Of a DNA stretch of 64,000 nt, positions 48,486 through 56,472 are shown piece after piece; position 1 is the stretch's first letter, and each line of letters begins with the position of its first letter. This DNA comes from Stutzerimonas stutzeri TS44 (GTDB taxonomy: Bacteria; Pseudomonadota; Gammaproteobacteria; Pseudomonadales; Pseudomonadaceae). Both the position numbers and the translations under genes were made by a program. The stretch spans positions 1 through 64,000 of the forward strand of contig AJXE01000019.1 in assembly GCA_000263395.1 (NCBI GenBank), read 5' to 3'. The notes under the pieces were generated by a model. It had not been told where the DNA came from. It saw only the letters and a program-made list of their open reading frames with translations, and did not search any database.

Positions 48486-49841
48486 ATGCCTGCTGAGCGT
48501 ATCTGGATCAAGAATCCCCTCGCCCTGTTCACCGCCAACGACTACCAGGCCCCGGGCGGGCTGGTGGTCGAAAATGGCGTCATCGTCGAAATGCTCGCCG
48601 CCGGGACCTCGCCCGCGCAGCCGGTCGACGAGACCTTCGATGCCCGCGAGCACGTCGTGCTGCCGGGGCTGGTCAACACCCATCACCACTTCTACCAGAC
48701 GCTCACCCGCGCCTGGGGGCCGGTGGTCAACGAGCCGCTGTTCAACTGGTTGCTGACGCTCTACCCGGTATGGGCCCGCCTCACGCCGCGGGCGCTGCAG
48801 CTGGCGAGCAAGGTGGCGCTGGCCGAGTTGCTGCTGTCGGGCTGCACCACCGCCGCCGACCACCACTACCTGTTCCCAGCCGGGCTCGAGGAGGCGATCG
48901 ACATCCAGGTCGAGGCCGTCCGCGAGCTGGGCATGCGCGCCATGCTGACGCGCGGCTCGATGAACCTGTCCAAGGAAAACGGCGGCCTGCCCTGCAAGAG
49001 CGTGGTGCAAGATGCCGAAACGATCCTCGCCGACAGCGAGCGACTGATCGCGCGCTACCACGAGCGCGGCGACGGCGCGCAGGTCCAGATCGCCCTGGCA
49101 CCCTGCTCACCGTTCTCGGTGACCACCGACATCATGCACGCCTGCGCCGAGCTGGCCGAAGCGCGCGACGTGCGCCTGCACACCCACCTGGCCGAGACAC
49201 TGGACGAGCAGGAGTTCTGCGCGCAGCGCTTCGGCATGCGCACCGTCGACTACCTGCAGAGCGTCGGCTGGCTCGGCCCGCGGACCTGGCTGGCGCACGG
49301 CATCCACTTCAACCAGGTGGAAATCCATCGCCTGGGCGCGGCCGGCGTCGGCATCTGCCATTGCCCGAGCTCCAACATGCGCCTGGCCTCGGGCATCTGC
49401 CACACGCTGGAGCTGGAAGACAAGGGCGCCATCATCGGCCTCGGCGTCGACGGCTCGGCCTCCAACGACGCCTCGAACATGATGCTCGAGGCGCGCCAGG
49501 CGCTGTTCATCGGGCGCCTGCGCTACGGCGCGGCGAAGATCACTCCCGAGAAGGTCCTCGGCTGGGCGACCCACGGTTCGGCGCGGCTGCTCGGACGCCG
49601 CGACATCGGCGAGCTGGCGGTCGGCAAACAGGCCGACCTCGCGCTGTTCAAGCTCGACGAACTGCGTTTCTCCGGCAGCCACGACCCCATCGCCGCGCTG
49701 CTGCTGTGCGGCGCCGACCGCGCCGACCGGGTGATGGTCGGCGGCCGCTGGCGGGTGATCGACGGCCAGATCGAAGGCCTGGACGTCGCCGGGCTGATCG
49801 CCGATCACCGCCAGGCGGCACGCGAGCTGATCTCCGGCTGA
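48486..49841 (+). CDS. 8-oxoguanine deaminase
   Basis: A 451-residue amidohydrolase closely resembling P. aeruginosa PA0142, which deaminates 8-oxoguanine to urate. Metal ligands: NTHHHFYQTLTRAW near residue 66, HTHLAET near 237, the His of AHGIHFNQ near 275 and the Asp of GVDGSASND near 324. The N-terminal WIKNPLALFTAN opening is shared with 8-oxoG deaminases and atzB/trzN-like enzymes. AGGAG precedes 48486. The gene lies upstream of xdhABC and guaD on the same strand. Confidence 0.87.
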   Translation: MPAERIWIKNPLALFTANDYQAPGGLVVENGVIVEMLAAGTSPAQPVDETFDAREHVVLPGLVNTHHHFYQTLTRAWGPVVNEPLFNWLLTLYPVWARLTPRALQLASKVALAELLLSGCTTAADHHYLFPAGLEEAIDIQVEAVRELGMRAMLTRGSMNLSKENGGLPCKSVVQDAETILADSERLIARYHERGDGAQVQIALAPCSPFSVTTDIMHACAELAEARDVRLHTHLAETLDEQEFCAQRFGMRTVDYLQSVGWLGPRTWLAHGIHFNQVEIHRLGAAGVGICHCPSSNMRLASGICHTLELEDKGAIIGLGVDGSASNDASNMMLEARQALFIGRLRYGAAKITPEKVLGWATHGSARLLGRRDIGELAVGKQADLALFKLDELRFSGSHDPIAALLLCGADRADRVMVGGRWRVIDGQIEGLDVAGLIADHRQAARELISG

Positions 49842-49905
49842 CCACGCACTGCGCAACCGTGGGCGGCGTCTGCACGGCGTTCGCTCGCGGTTGCGGACCT
49901 GCCGT

Positions 49906-49946
49906 CAAAAGCCGCCACCGACGTGGCGCAGACGGCTTTACTTTCT
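49906..49946 (+). terminator. probable terminator after 8-oxoguanine deaminase
   Basis: AAAGCCG (49908-49914) pairs with CGGCTTT (49933-49939), with an inner CCAC/GTGG stem. TACTTTCTATT follows. It would separate this gene from xdhABC. Confidence 0.55.
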
Positions 49947-50007
49947 ATTAGTAACGCTCGTCCACTGCCGTATGGCCGTTGGTTGTCAGGTGCGCTCGTC
50001 CGCCACA

Positions 50008-50045
50008 TTGACTTTTCAGTCAATTTTTCTTGACCCATAAGTCAG
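50008..50045. promoter_or_regulatory. tandem TTGAC-N6-GTCA(A/G) palindromes upstream of xdhA
   Basis: Two copies of the same dyad, TTGACTTTTCAGTCAA at 50008-50023 and TTGACCCATAAGTCAG at 50030-50045, start 22 bases apart, about two helical turns. The second TTGACC also forms a -35 with TAATTT 17 bases later (50053-50058), so bound protein would cover the promoter. The motif type suits a dimeric winged-helix regulator such as GntR or TetR. No regulator gene for it is visible next to the operon. Confidence 0.6.
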
Positions 50046-50109
50046 TTAATACTAATTTTTCACTCCAGGCGCTATCCGAGAGCCAAGAACAAGAAAGCGG
50101 AGGTCTACC

Positions 50110-51558
50110 TTGATCCAGTTTCTGCTCAATCGAGAGCTGCGCAGCGAGCGCACGCTCGACCCCAACATCACGGTGCTGCAGTACCTGCGCGAGCACCGTG
50201 GCAAAACCGGCACCAAGGAGGGCTGCGCCTCCGGCGACTGTGGCGCCTGCACCGTGGTGGTCGGCGAACTGGTCGGTGAACGCCTGCGCTACCGCACCCT
50301 CAATTCCTGCCTGACCTTCGTGTCCGCGCTGCACGGCAAGCAACTGATCAGCGTCGAAGACCTCAAGCACCAGGGCCGACTGCACAGCGTGCAGCAGGCG
50401 ATGGTCGACTGCCACGGCTCGCAGTGCGGTTTCTGTACGCCGGGCTTCGTCATGAGCCTGTTCGCCCTGCAGAAGAACGCCGCCGGGGTGAACGAATACG
50501 ACCCGCACCAGACCCACGAGGCGCTGGCCGGCAATCTCTGCCGCTGCACCGGCTACCGGCCCATCCTCGCCGCCGCCGAGCAGGCCTGCAGCCATCCCGA
50601 GGCGGATCAGTTCGACGCTGAAGAAGCCGCAACCATCGCCCAGCTCAAGGCCATCGCCCCGCGTGAAATGGCCGAACTCAGCGATGGCGACAAGCGTTGC
50701 CTGTCGCCGCTGAGCGTCGCCGAACTGGCCGAAGTCTACGCCGCCAACCCGGACGCCCGGCTGGTCGCTGGCGGCACCGACCTGGCGCTGGAAGTCACCC
50801 AGTTCCATCGCGCGCTGCCGCTGCTGATCCACGTCGGCCAGGTCGCCGAGATGAAGCAGGTGCTGATCACCGACCGCCATATCGAGATCGGCGCCGCCGC
50901 ACCGCTGACCGACTGCTACGCCGCGCTGGCCGCCGACTACCCGGACTTCGGCGAGCTGCTGCAGCGCTTCGCCTCGCTGCAGATCCGCAACCAGGGCACG
51001 CTGGGCGGCAACATCGGCAACGCCTCGCCCATCGGCGATTCGCCGCCGCTGCTGATCGCCCTCGGCGCCGAGATCGTCCTGCGTCACGGCGCGCAGAGCC
51101 GCACGCTGGCGCTCGCGGACTTCTTCCTCGACTACAAGGTCACCGCGCGTCAGCCCGGCGAGTTCATCGAGAAGGTGCTGGTGCCGCGCGCCACGCCGCA
51201 GCGGCTGTTCCGCGCCTACAAGGTTTCCAAGCGCCTGGACGACGACATTTCCGCCGTCTGCGCCGCCTTCGATCTGCAGATCAGCAATGGCGTGATCGCC
51301 GATGCCCGCGTCGCCTTCGGCGGCATGGCGGCGATTCCCAAACGCGCCGCCGCCTGCGAGGCGACGCTCAAGGGCGCGCCGTGGAATCAGCAAACCGTGG
51401 AGGCGGCCTGCGATGCGCTGGCCGAAGACTTCACCCCGCTGACCGACTTCCGTGCCAGCCGCGAGTACCGCCTGCTGGTGGCGCAGAACCTGCTGCGCAA
51501 ATGTTTCCTCGAACAACAAGCGTCCAAGACCGAGACGAGGGTGACCGCATATGTCTAA
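50110..51558 (+). CDS. xdhA: xanthine dehydrogenase small subunit (FeS and FAD)
   Basis: A 482-residue subunit. Plant-type [2Fe-2S] cluster: Cys residues in GCASGDCGACTVV (38-46) and TLNSC near 67; second cluster in GSQCGFCTPGFV near 103-110 and GNLCRCTGYRPI near 142-150. The FAD domain (about 195-370) shows LVAGGTDLALEV and TLGGNIGNASPIGDSPP. A TTG start at 50110 with a perfect GGAGGT 5 bases upstream fits the family start (MIQFLLN). It overlaps xdhB by 8 bases. Confidence 0.96.
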   Translation: MIQFLLNRELRSERTLDPNITVLQYLREHRGKTGTKEGCASGDCGACTVVVGELVGERLRYRTLNSCLTFVSALHGKQLISVEDLKHQGRLHSVQQAMVDCHGSQCGFCTPGFVMSLFALQKNAAGVNEYDPHQTHEALAGNLCRCTGYRPILAAAEQACSHPEADQFDAEEAATIAQLKAIAPREMAELSDGDKRCLSPLSVAELAEVYAANPDARLVAGGTDLALEVTQFHRALPLLIHVGQVAEMKQVLITDRHIEIGAAAPLTDCYAALAADYPDFGELLQRFASLQIRNQGTLGGNIGNASPIGDSPPLLIALGAEIVLRHGAQSRTLALADFFLDYKVTARQPGEFIEKVLVPRATPQRLFRAYKVSKRLDDDISAVCAAFDLQISNGVIADARVAFGGMAAIPKRAAACEATLKGAPWNQQTVEAACDALAEDFTPLTDFRASREYRLLVAQNLLRKCFLEQQASKTETRVTAYV

Positions 51559-53947
51559 CCACAGCCTTGCCAAGACCCAGGAAGAACTCATCGCCCTGTT
51601 CAAGCAGGACCTGGTCACCGGCGTCGGTCGCAGCGTCAGGCACGAGAGCGCGCCCAAGCACGTCTCCGGCGAAGCGGTGTACGTCGACGACCGCCTGGAG
51701 TTTCCCAACCAGCTGCACGTCTATGCCCGCATGAGCGACCGCGCCCATGCCCGCATCGTCAGCATCGACACCTCGCCCTGCTACCAGATTCCGGGCGTGG
51801 CCATCGCCATTACCGCCGAAGACGTGCCCGGCCAGTTGGACATCGGCCCGGTGGTCGCCGGCGACCCGCTGCTGGCCGACGGCAAGGTGGAATACATCGG
51901 CCAGCCGGTGATCGCCGTGGCCGCCGACAGCCTGGAAACCGCGCGCAAGGCGGCGCTGGCGGCGATCATCGAGTACGAAGACCTGGAGCCGGTGCTCGAC
52001 GTGGTCGAGGCGCTGCGCAAGAAGCACTTCGTGCTGGATAGCCACACCCACCAGCGCGGCGACTCCGCCAGCGCCCTGGCTGCCGCACCGCGCCGTTTGC
52101 AGGGCACGCTGCACATCGGCGGCCAGGAACACTTCTACCTGGAGACGCAGATTTCCTCGGTAATGCCCACCGAGGACGGCGGCATGATCGTCTACACCTC
52201 GACGCAGAACCCCACCGAGGTGCAGAAGCTGGTGGCCGAAGTGCTCGGCGTGCCGATGAACAAGATCGTCATCGACATGCGCCGCATGGGCGGCGGCTTC
52301 GGCGGCAAGGAAACCCAGGCCTCGATGCCGGCCTGCCTGTGCGCAGTGATCGCCCACCTGACCGGACGCCCGACCAAGATGCGCCTGCCGCGCATGGAAG
52401 ACATGACCATGACCGGCAAGCGTCACCCGTTCTATGTCGAATACGACGTCGGCTTCGACGACGACGGCCTGCTGCACGGCATCCAGATCGATCTCGCCGG
52501 CAACTGCGGCTACTCGCCCGACCTCTCCGGCTCGATCGTCGACCGCGCCATGTTCCACGCCGACAACGCCTATTACCTGGGCGACGCCACCATCCACGGC
52601 CACCGCTGCAAGACCAACACCGCATCGAACACCGCCTACCGCGGCTTCGGCGGCCCGCAGGGCATGGTCGCCATCGAGGAGATCATGGACGCCATCGCCC
52701 GCGAGCTGGGCAAGGACCCGCTCGACGTGCGCAAGCGCAACTACTACGGCAAGACCGAACGCAACGTCACGCCTTACTACCAGACCGTCGAGCACAACAT
52801 GCTCGAGGAGATGACCGCCGAACTGGAGGCCAGCTGCGAGTACACCCGCCGCCGCGAGGAAATCCGCACGTTCAATGCCGCGAGCCCGATCCTGAAGAAG
52901 GGCCTGTCGCTGACGCCGGTGAAGTTCGGCATCAGCTTCACCGCGAGCTTCCTCAACCAGGCCGGCGCGCTGGTGCACGTCTACACCGACGGCAGCATTC
53001 ACCTGAACCACGGCGGCACCGAGATGGGCCAGGGCCTCAACACCAAGGTCGCGCAGGTGGTGGCCGAGGTGTTCCAGGTCGACATCGAGCGCATCCAGAT
53101 CACCGCCACCAACACCGACAAGGTGCCCAACACCTCGCCGACGGCGGCCTCCAGCGGTGCCGACCTCAACGGCAAGGCGGCACAGAACGCGGCGCTGACC
53201 ATCAAGCAGCGGCTGGTCGAATTCGCCGCGCGGCACTGGAACGTCACCGAGGAAGACGTCGAATTCCGCAACGGCCAGGTGCGCGTCCGCGACCAGTACG
53301 TCTCGTTCGAGGAGCTGATCCAGCAGGCCTACTTCGGTCAGGTTTCGTTGTCGTCCACCGGCTTCTACCGCACGCCGAAGATCTACTACGACCGCAGCCA
53401 GGCGCGCGGCCGGCCGTTCTACTACTTCGCCTACGGCGTGGCCTGCTCGGAAGTGATCGTCGATACGCTGACCGGCGAGTACAAGATGCTGCGCAGCGAC
53501 ATCCTGCACGATGTCGGCGCCTCGCTGAATCCGGCCATCGACATCGGCCAGGTGGAAGGCGGCTTCGTCCAGGGCATGGGCTGGCTGACCATGGAAGAGC
53601 TGGTGTGGAATGACAAGGGCAAGCTGATGACCAACGGCCCGGCCAGCTACAAGGTCCCGGCGGTCGCCGACATGCCGCTGGACCTGCGCATCAAGCTGGT
53701 GGAGAACCGCAAGAACCCCGAAGACACGGTGTTCCACTCCAAGGCCGTCGGCGAGCCGCCGTTCATGCTCGGCATCTCGGCCTGGTGCGCGATCAAGGAC
53801 GCCGTGGCAAGCCTCGCGGACTACCAGGTGCAGCCGCAGATCGACGCGCCAGCCACTCCCGAGCGCGTGCTCTGGGGCGTCGAGCAGATGCGCAAGCTGA
53901 AGCGGACCGCGGCGGTGCCGAGCGCCACGGAAACCGCCCCGGCCTGA
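51551..53947 (+). CDS. xdhB: xanthine dehydrogenase large subunit (molybdopterin)
   Basis: A 798-residue molybdenum-cofactor subunit that hydroxylates hypoxanthine and xanthine to urate. RMGGGFGGKETQ near residue 236 and TAYRGFGGPQG near 358 bind cofactor; GGTEMGQGLNTK near 488; the catalytic Glu is in KAVGEPPFMLGISAW near 732. The start overlaps xdhA, and the length is normal. The stop is followed by the first inverted REP-type pair. Confidence 0.97.
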   Translation: MSNHSLAKTQEELIALFKQDLVTGVGRSVRHESAPKHVSGEAVYVDDRLEFPNQLHVYARMSDRAHARIVSIDTSPCYQIPGVAIAITAEDVPGQLDIGPVVAGDPLLADGKVEYIGQPVIAVAADSLETARKAALAAIIEYEDLEPVLDVVEALRKKHFVLDSHTHQRGDSASALAAAPRRLQGTLHIGGQEHFYLETQISSVMPTEDGGMIVYTSTQNPTEVQKLVAEVLGVPMNKIVIDMRRMGGGFGGKETQASMPACLCAVIAHLTGRPTKMRLPRMEDMTMTGKRHPFYVEYDVGFDDDGLLHGIQIDLAGNCGYSPDLSGSIVDRAMFHADNAYYLGDATIHGHRCKTNTASNTAYRGFGGPQGMVAIEEIMDAIARELGKDPLDVRKRNYYGKTERNVTPYYQTVEHNMLEEMTAELEASCEYTRRREEIRTFNAASPILKKGLSLTPVKFGISFTASFLNQAGALVHVYTDGSIHLNHGGTEMGQGLNTKVAQVVAEVFQVDIERIQITATNTDKVPNTSPTAASSGADLNGKAAQNAALTIKQRLVEFAARHWNVTEEDVEFRNGQVRVRDQYVSFEELIQQAYFGQVSLSSTGFYRTPKIYYDRSQARGRPFYYFAYGVACSEVIVDTLTGEYKMLRSDILHDVGASLNPAIDIGQVEGGFVQGMGWLTMEELVWNDKGKLMTNGPASYKVPAVADMPLDLRIKLVENRKNPEDTVFHSKAVGEPPFMLGISAWCAIKDAVASLADYQVQPQIDAPATPERVLWGVEQMRKLKRTAAVPSATETAPA

Positions 53948-53954
53948 AACTCAA

Positions 53955-54021
53955 TGGTGGGCTAAAGCCCACCCTACGAGCCACGCTGCAAACGACCCGT
54001 AGGGTGGGCTTCAGCCCACCA
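53955..54021. repeat. pair of inverted GTAG-type REP hairpins (REPIN-like)
   Basis: Two elements face each other. The right one is GTAG plus GGTGGGCT-TC-AGCCCACC (53999-54020); the left one on the minus strand is GTAG plus GGTGGGCT-TT-AGCCCACC (53956-53977). Each folds into its own perfect 8-bp hairpin and together they form a near-perfect 23-bp stem. GTAG directly before a foldback is the mark of RAYT-mobilised REP sequences. It lies between xdhB and xdhC and could affect their relative expression. Confidence 0.75.
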
Positions 54022-54088
54022 AAGCACCATGACCGCAACCCGGATGCGCCGGCGCAACCCCACGCTGTCCCGGCCCCTGGAGAACGAA

Positions 54089-54934
54089 ATGAATAACTGG
54101 ATCGAAGCCCTCGCCGAACTGCAGCAGCAAGGCGAACCCAGCGTGCTGGTCACCATCGTCGAGGAGCGCGGTTCGACGCCGCGCAATGCCGGTTCGAAGA
54201 TGGTGGTCACCCGCGAGCGCCTGTACGACACCATCGGCGGCGGCCACCTGGAATACCGCGTGCAGCAGATCGCCCACGAGATGCTGGAGAGCCGCAGCCG
54301 CGAGACGCGTCTGGAGCGCTTCGCCCTCGGCGCCAGCCTCGGCCAGTGCTGCGGCGGCGCGGCCGTCGTGCTGTTCGAGCCGATGGGTCAGCCGCAGGCG
54401 CAGATCGCCGTGTTCGGTGCCGGGCATGTCGGCCGCGCGCTGGTGCCGCTGCTGGCCAGCCTGCCGTGCAAGGTGCGCTGGATCGACTCGCGCGAAAACG
54501 AATTTCCCGCCGAGATTCCGCGCGGCGTGGAAAAGGTGGTCAACGACGACGTGGTCGAGGAAGTCGACGAGATGCCTGCCGGCAGTTACTTCATCGTCAT
54601 GACGCATAATCACCAGCTCGATCTGGAGCTGACCGCCGCCATCCTCGAACGCAACGACTTCACCTACTACGGGCTGATCGGCTCGCAGAGCAAGCGCGCC
54701 AAGTTCGAGCATCGCCTGCGCGACCGCGGCTTCCAGCCGGAAACCGTGCAACGCATGCGCTGCCCGATGGGCATCGCCGAGGTGAAGGGCAAGCTGCCGG
54801 TGGAGATCGCCGTGTCCATCGCCGGTGAGGTGATCGCCACCTACAACGCGCACTTCGGTGAAAAAAGCGGCGAGAAGCGCGAAGGCGGCGAGAAACCCAT
54901 CCCCATGCTGGTCCCGGCCTCGCGCCGCGGCTGA
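54089..54934 (+). CDS. xdhC: xanthine dehydrogenase accessory protein XdhC
   Basis: A 281-residue chaperone that inserts sulfurated molybdenum cofactor into XdhAB. N-terminal segment VLVTIVEERGSTPRNAGSKMVV, then GGGHLEYRVQQIAHEML near residue 50, GQCCGGAAVVLFEPM near 85, the Rossmann-type VFGAGHVGRALVPLLASL near 108, and IGSQSKRAKFEHRLRDRG near 195. The ATG at 54089 has GGAG upstream; a longer frame upstream only covers the repeat. It sits 141 bases after xdhB. Confidence 0.94.
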   Translation: MNNWIEALAELQQQGEPSVLVTIVEERGSTPRNAGSKMVVTRERLYDTIGGGHLEYRVQQIAHEMLESRSRETRLERFALGASLGQCCGGAAVVLFEPMGQPQAQIAVFGAGHVGRALVPLLASLPCKVRWIDSRENEFPAEIPRGVEKVVNDDVVEEVDEMPAGSYFIVMTHNHQLDLELTAAILERNDFTYYGLIGSQSKRAKFEHRLRDRGFQPETVQRMRCPMGIAEVKGKLPVEIAVSIAGEVIATYNAHFGEKSGEKREGGEKPIPMLVPASRRG

Positions 54935-55041
54935 ATCCACAAACGCCACCGGCGGCAGCGGACTCGCGCGTGAACAGGGCTGGCGCCCGTCACGTCAGGA
55001 CGCGGCCGCGCGTGCAGAAGAACGACAGCGAAGAGAACACC

Positions 55042-56346
55042 ATGTCCCGCACCAAAGCCTACCGTGCCGCCCTGCTCCACTGCCTCGCCGACCCGCGCGA
55101 GGTGGGCATCGAGCAATCCCACGAATACTTCGAGGACGGCCTGCTGGTCGTCGAGGACGGCAAGGTCGCGCGCATCGGCGCCGCCAGCGAACTGCTGCCG
55201 GCGCTGCCGGCGGGCAGCGAAGTCATCGAATACCCGAACGCGCTGATCATCCCGGGCTTCATCGACACCCACATCCACTACCCGCAGACCGGCATGATCG
55301 CCTCCTACGGCGAGCAGCTGCTGGACTGGCTCAACACCTACACCTTCCCCACCGAACGCGCCTTCGCCGACCCGGCTCACGCCGGCGAGGTCGCCGAGGT
55401 CTTCCTGAACGAAATGCTGCGCAACGGCACCACCACTGCGCTGGTGTTCGGCAGCGTGCACAAGCAGTCGGTGGATGCCTTCTTCGCGGCCTGCGAGAAG
55501 CGCAACCTGCGGATGATCGCCGGCAAGGTGCTGATGGACCGCAACGCCCCGGACTACCTGACCGACACCGCCGAATCGGGCTATGCCGACAGCCGCGAGC
55601 TGATCGAGCGCTGGCACGGCAAGGGCCGCCTGCACTACGCCGTCACCCCGCGCTTCGCGCCGACCAGCACGCCGGAGCAACTGGCGCTGGCCGGCCGACT
55701 GTTCAAGGAATACCCGGACCTCTACATGCACACCCACCTCTCCGAGAACCGCAAGGAGATCGAATGGGTGCGCGAGCTGTTCCCGGCGCGCAAGGGCTAC
55801 CTGGACGTCTACGACCACCACGGGCTGATCGGCGCGCGCGCGGTATTCGCCCACGGCGTGCACCTGTGCGACGACGAGTGCCGGCGCCTGGGCGAAACCG
55901 GTTCGGCGGTGGCGTTCTGCCCGACCTCCAACCTGTTCCTCGGCAGCGGCCTGTTCGATCTGGAAAAGGTCGAGGGCTTCGGCGTGCGCGTCGGCCTGGG
56001 CACCGATGTCGGCGCCGGCACCAGCTTCTCGCAGCTGCAGTCGCTGAACGAGGCCTACAAGGTGATGCAGCTGCAGGGCAAGAAGCTCGATCCGTTCAAG
56101 TCCCTGTATCTCGCCACCCTCGGCGGCGCGCGGGCACTGTATCTGGACGACCAGATCGGCAACCTGCAACCGGGCAAGGACGCCGACTTCGTGGTGCTCG
56201 ATTATCAGGCCACGCCGCTGATCGACTACCGCCTGCGCCAGGCTAAGACGCTGGAAGAAAAACTCTTCGCCCTGATGATGCTCGGCGACGACCGCGCCGT
56301 GAAGGAAACCTACGCCGCCGGCGTGTCGGTGCACCGCAAGGCCTGA
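55042..56346 (+). CDS. guaD: guanine deaminase
   Basis: A 434-residue amidohydrolase converting guanine to xanthine. Zinc ligands: PGFIDTHIHYPQT near residue 78, MHTHLSENRKEIEWV near 232, AHGVHLCDDECRRL near 271, and the Asp of LGTDVGAGTSFS near 322. The substrate-recognition FAPTSTPEQL segment near 210 is characteristic. Xanthine is the substrate of XdhAB just upstream. The order xdhA-xdhB-xdhC-guaD equals PA1524-PA1521 in P. aeruginosa. Confidence 0.96.
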   Translation: MSRTKAYRAALLHCLADPREVGIEQSHEYFEDGLLVVEDGKVARIGAASELLPALPAGSEVIEYPNALIIPGFIDTHIHYPQTGMIASYGEQLLDWLNTYTFPTERAFADPAHAGEVAEVFLNEMLRNGTTTALVFGSVHKQSVDAFFAACEKRNLRMIAGKVLMDRNAPDYLTDTAESGYADSRELIERWHGKGRLHYAVTPRFAPTSTPEQLALAGRLFKEYPDLYMHTHLSENRKEIEWVRELFPARKGYLDVYDHHGLIGARAVFAHGVHLCDDECRRLGETGSAVAFCPTSNLFLGSGLFDLEKVEGFGVRVGLGTDVGAGTSFSQLQSLNEAYKVMQLQGKKLDPFKSLYLATLGGARALYLDDQIGNLQPGKDADFVVLDYQATPLIDYRLRQAKTLEEKLFALMMLGDDRAVKETYAAGVSVHRKA

Positions 56347-56351
56347 ACGGC

Positions 56352-56388
56352 AAAGCCGCTCTGCATTGCGCAAGAGCGGCCTTTTATC
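56352..56388 (+). terminator. intrinsic terminator after guaD
   Basis: GCCGCTCT and AGAGCGGC form a perfect 8-bp stem (56355-56380) followed by CTTTTAT. It ends the purine operon 9 bases after the guaD stop. Confidence 0.85.
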
Positions 56389-56466
56389 CGTAGGGTGGAA
56401 ACTCGCGTAGCGATTTTCCACCAGCACTTGCCAGAAGGTGGATGGCTGCGGCCATCCACCCTACCC
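56389..56466. repeat. second pair of inverted GTAG-type REP hairpins
   Basis: On the plus strand GTAG is followed by GGTGGAAA...TTTCCACC; on the minus strand GTAG is followed by GGTGGATGGC...GCCATCCACC (right arm 56437-56466). The outer GTAGGGTGG/CCACCCTAC arms match those of the 53955-54021 pair, while the inner stems differ. It sits between the convergent guaD and putP genes. Confidence 0.65.
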
Positions 56467-56472
56467 GCTGGT

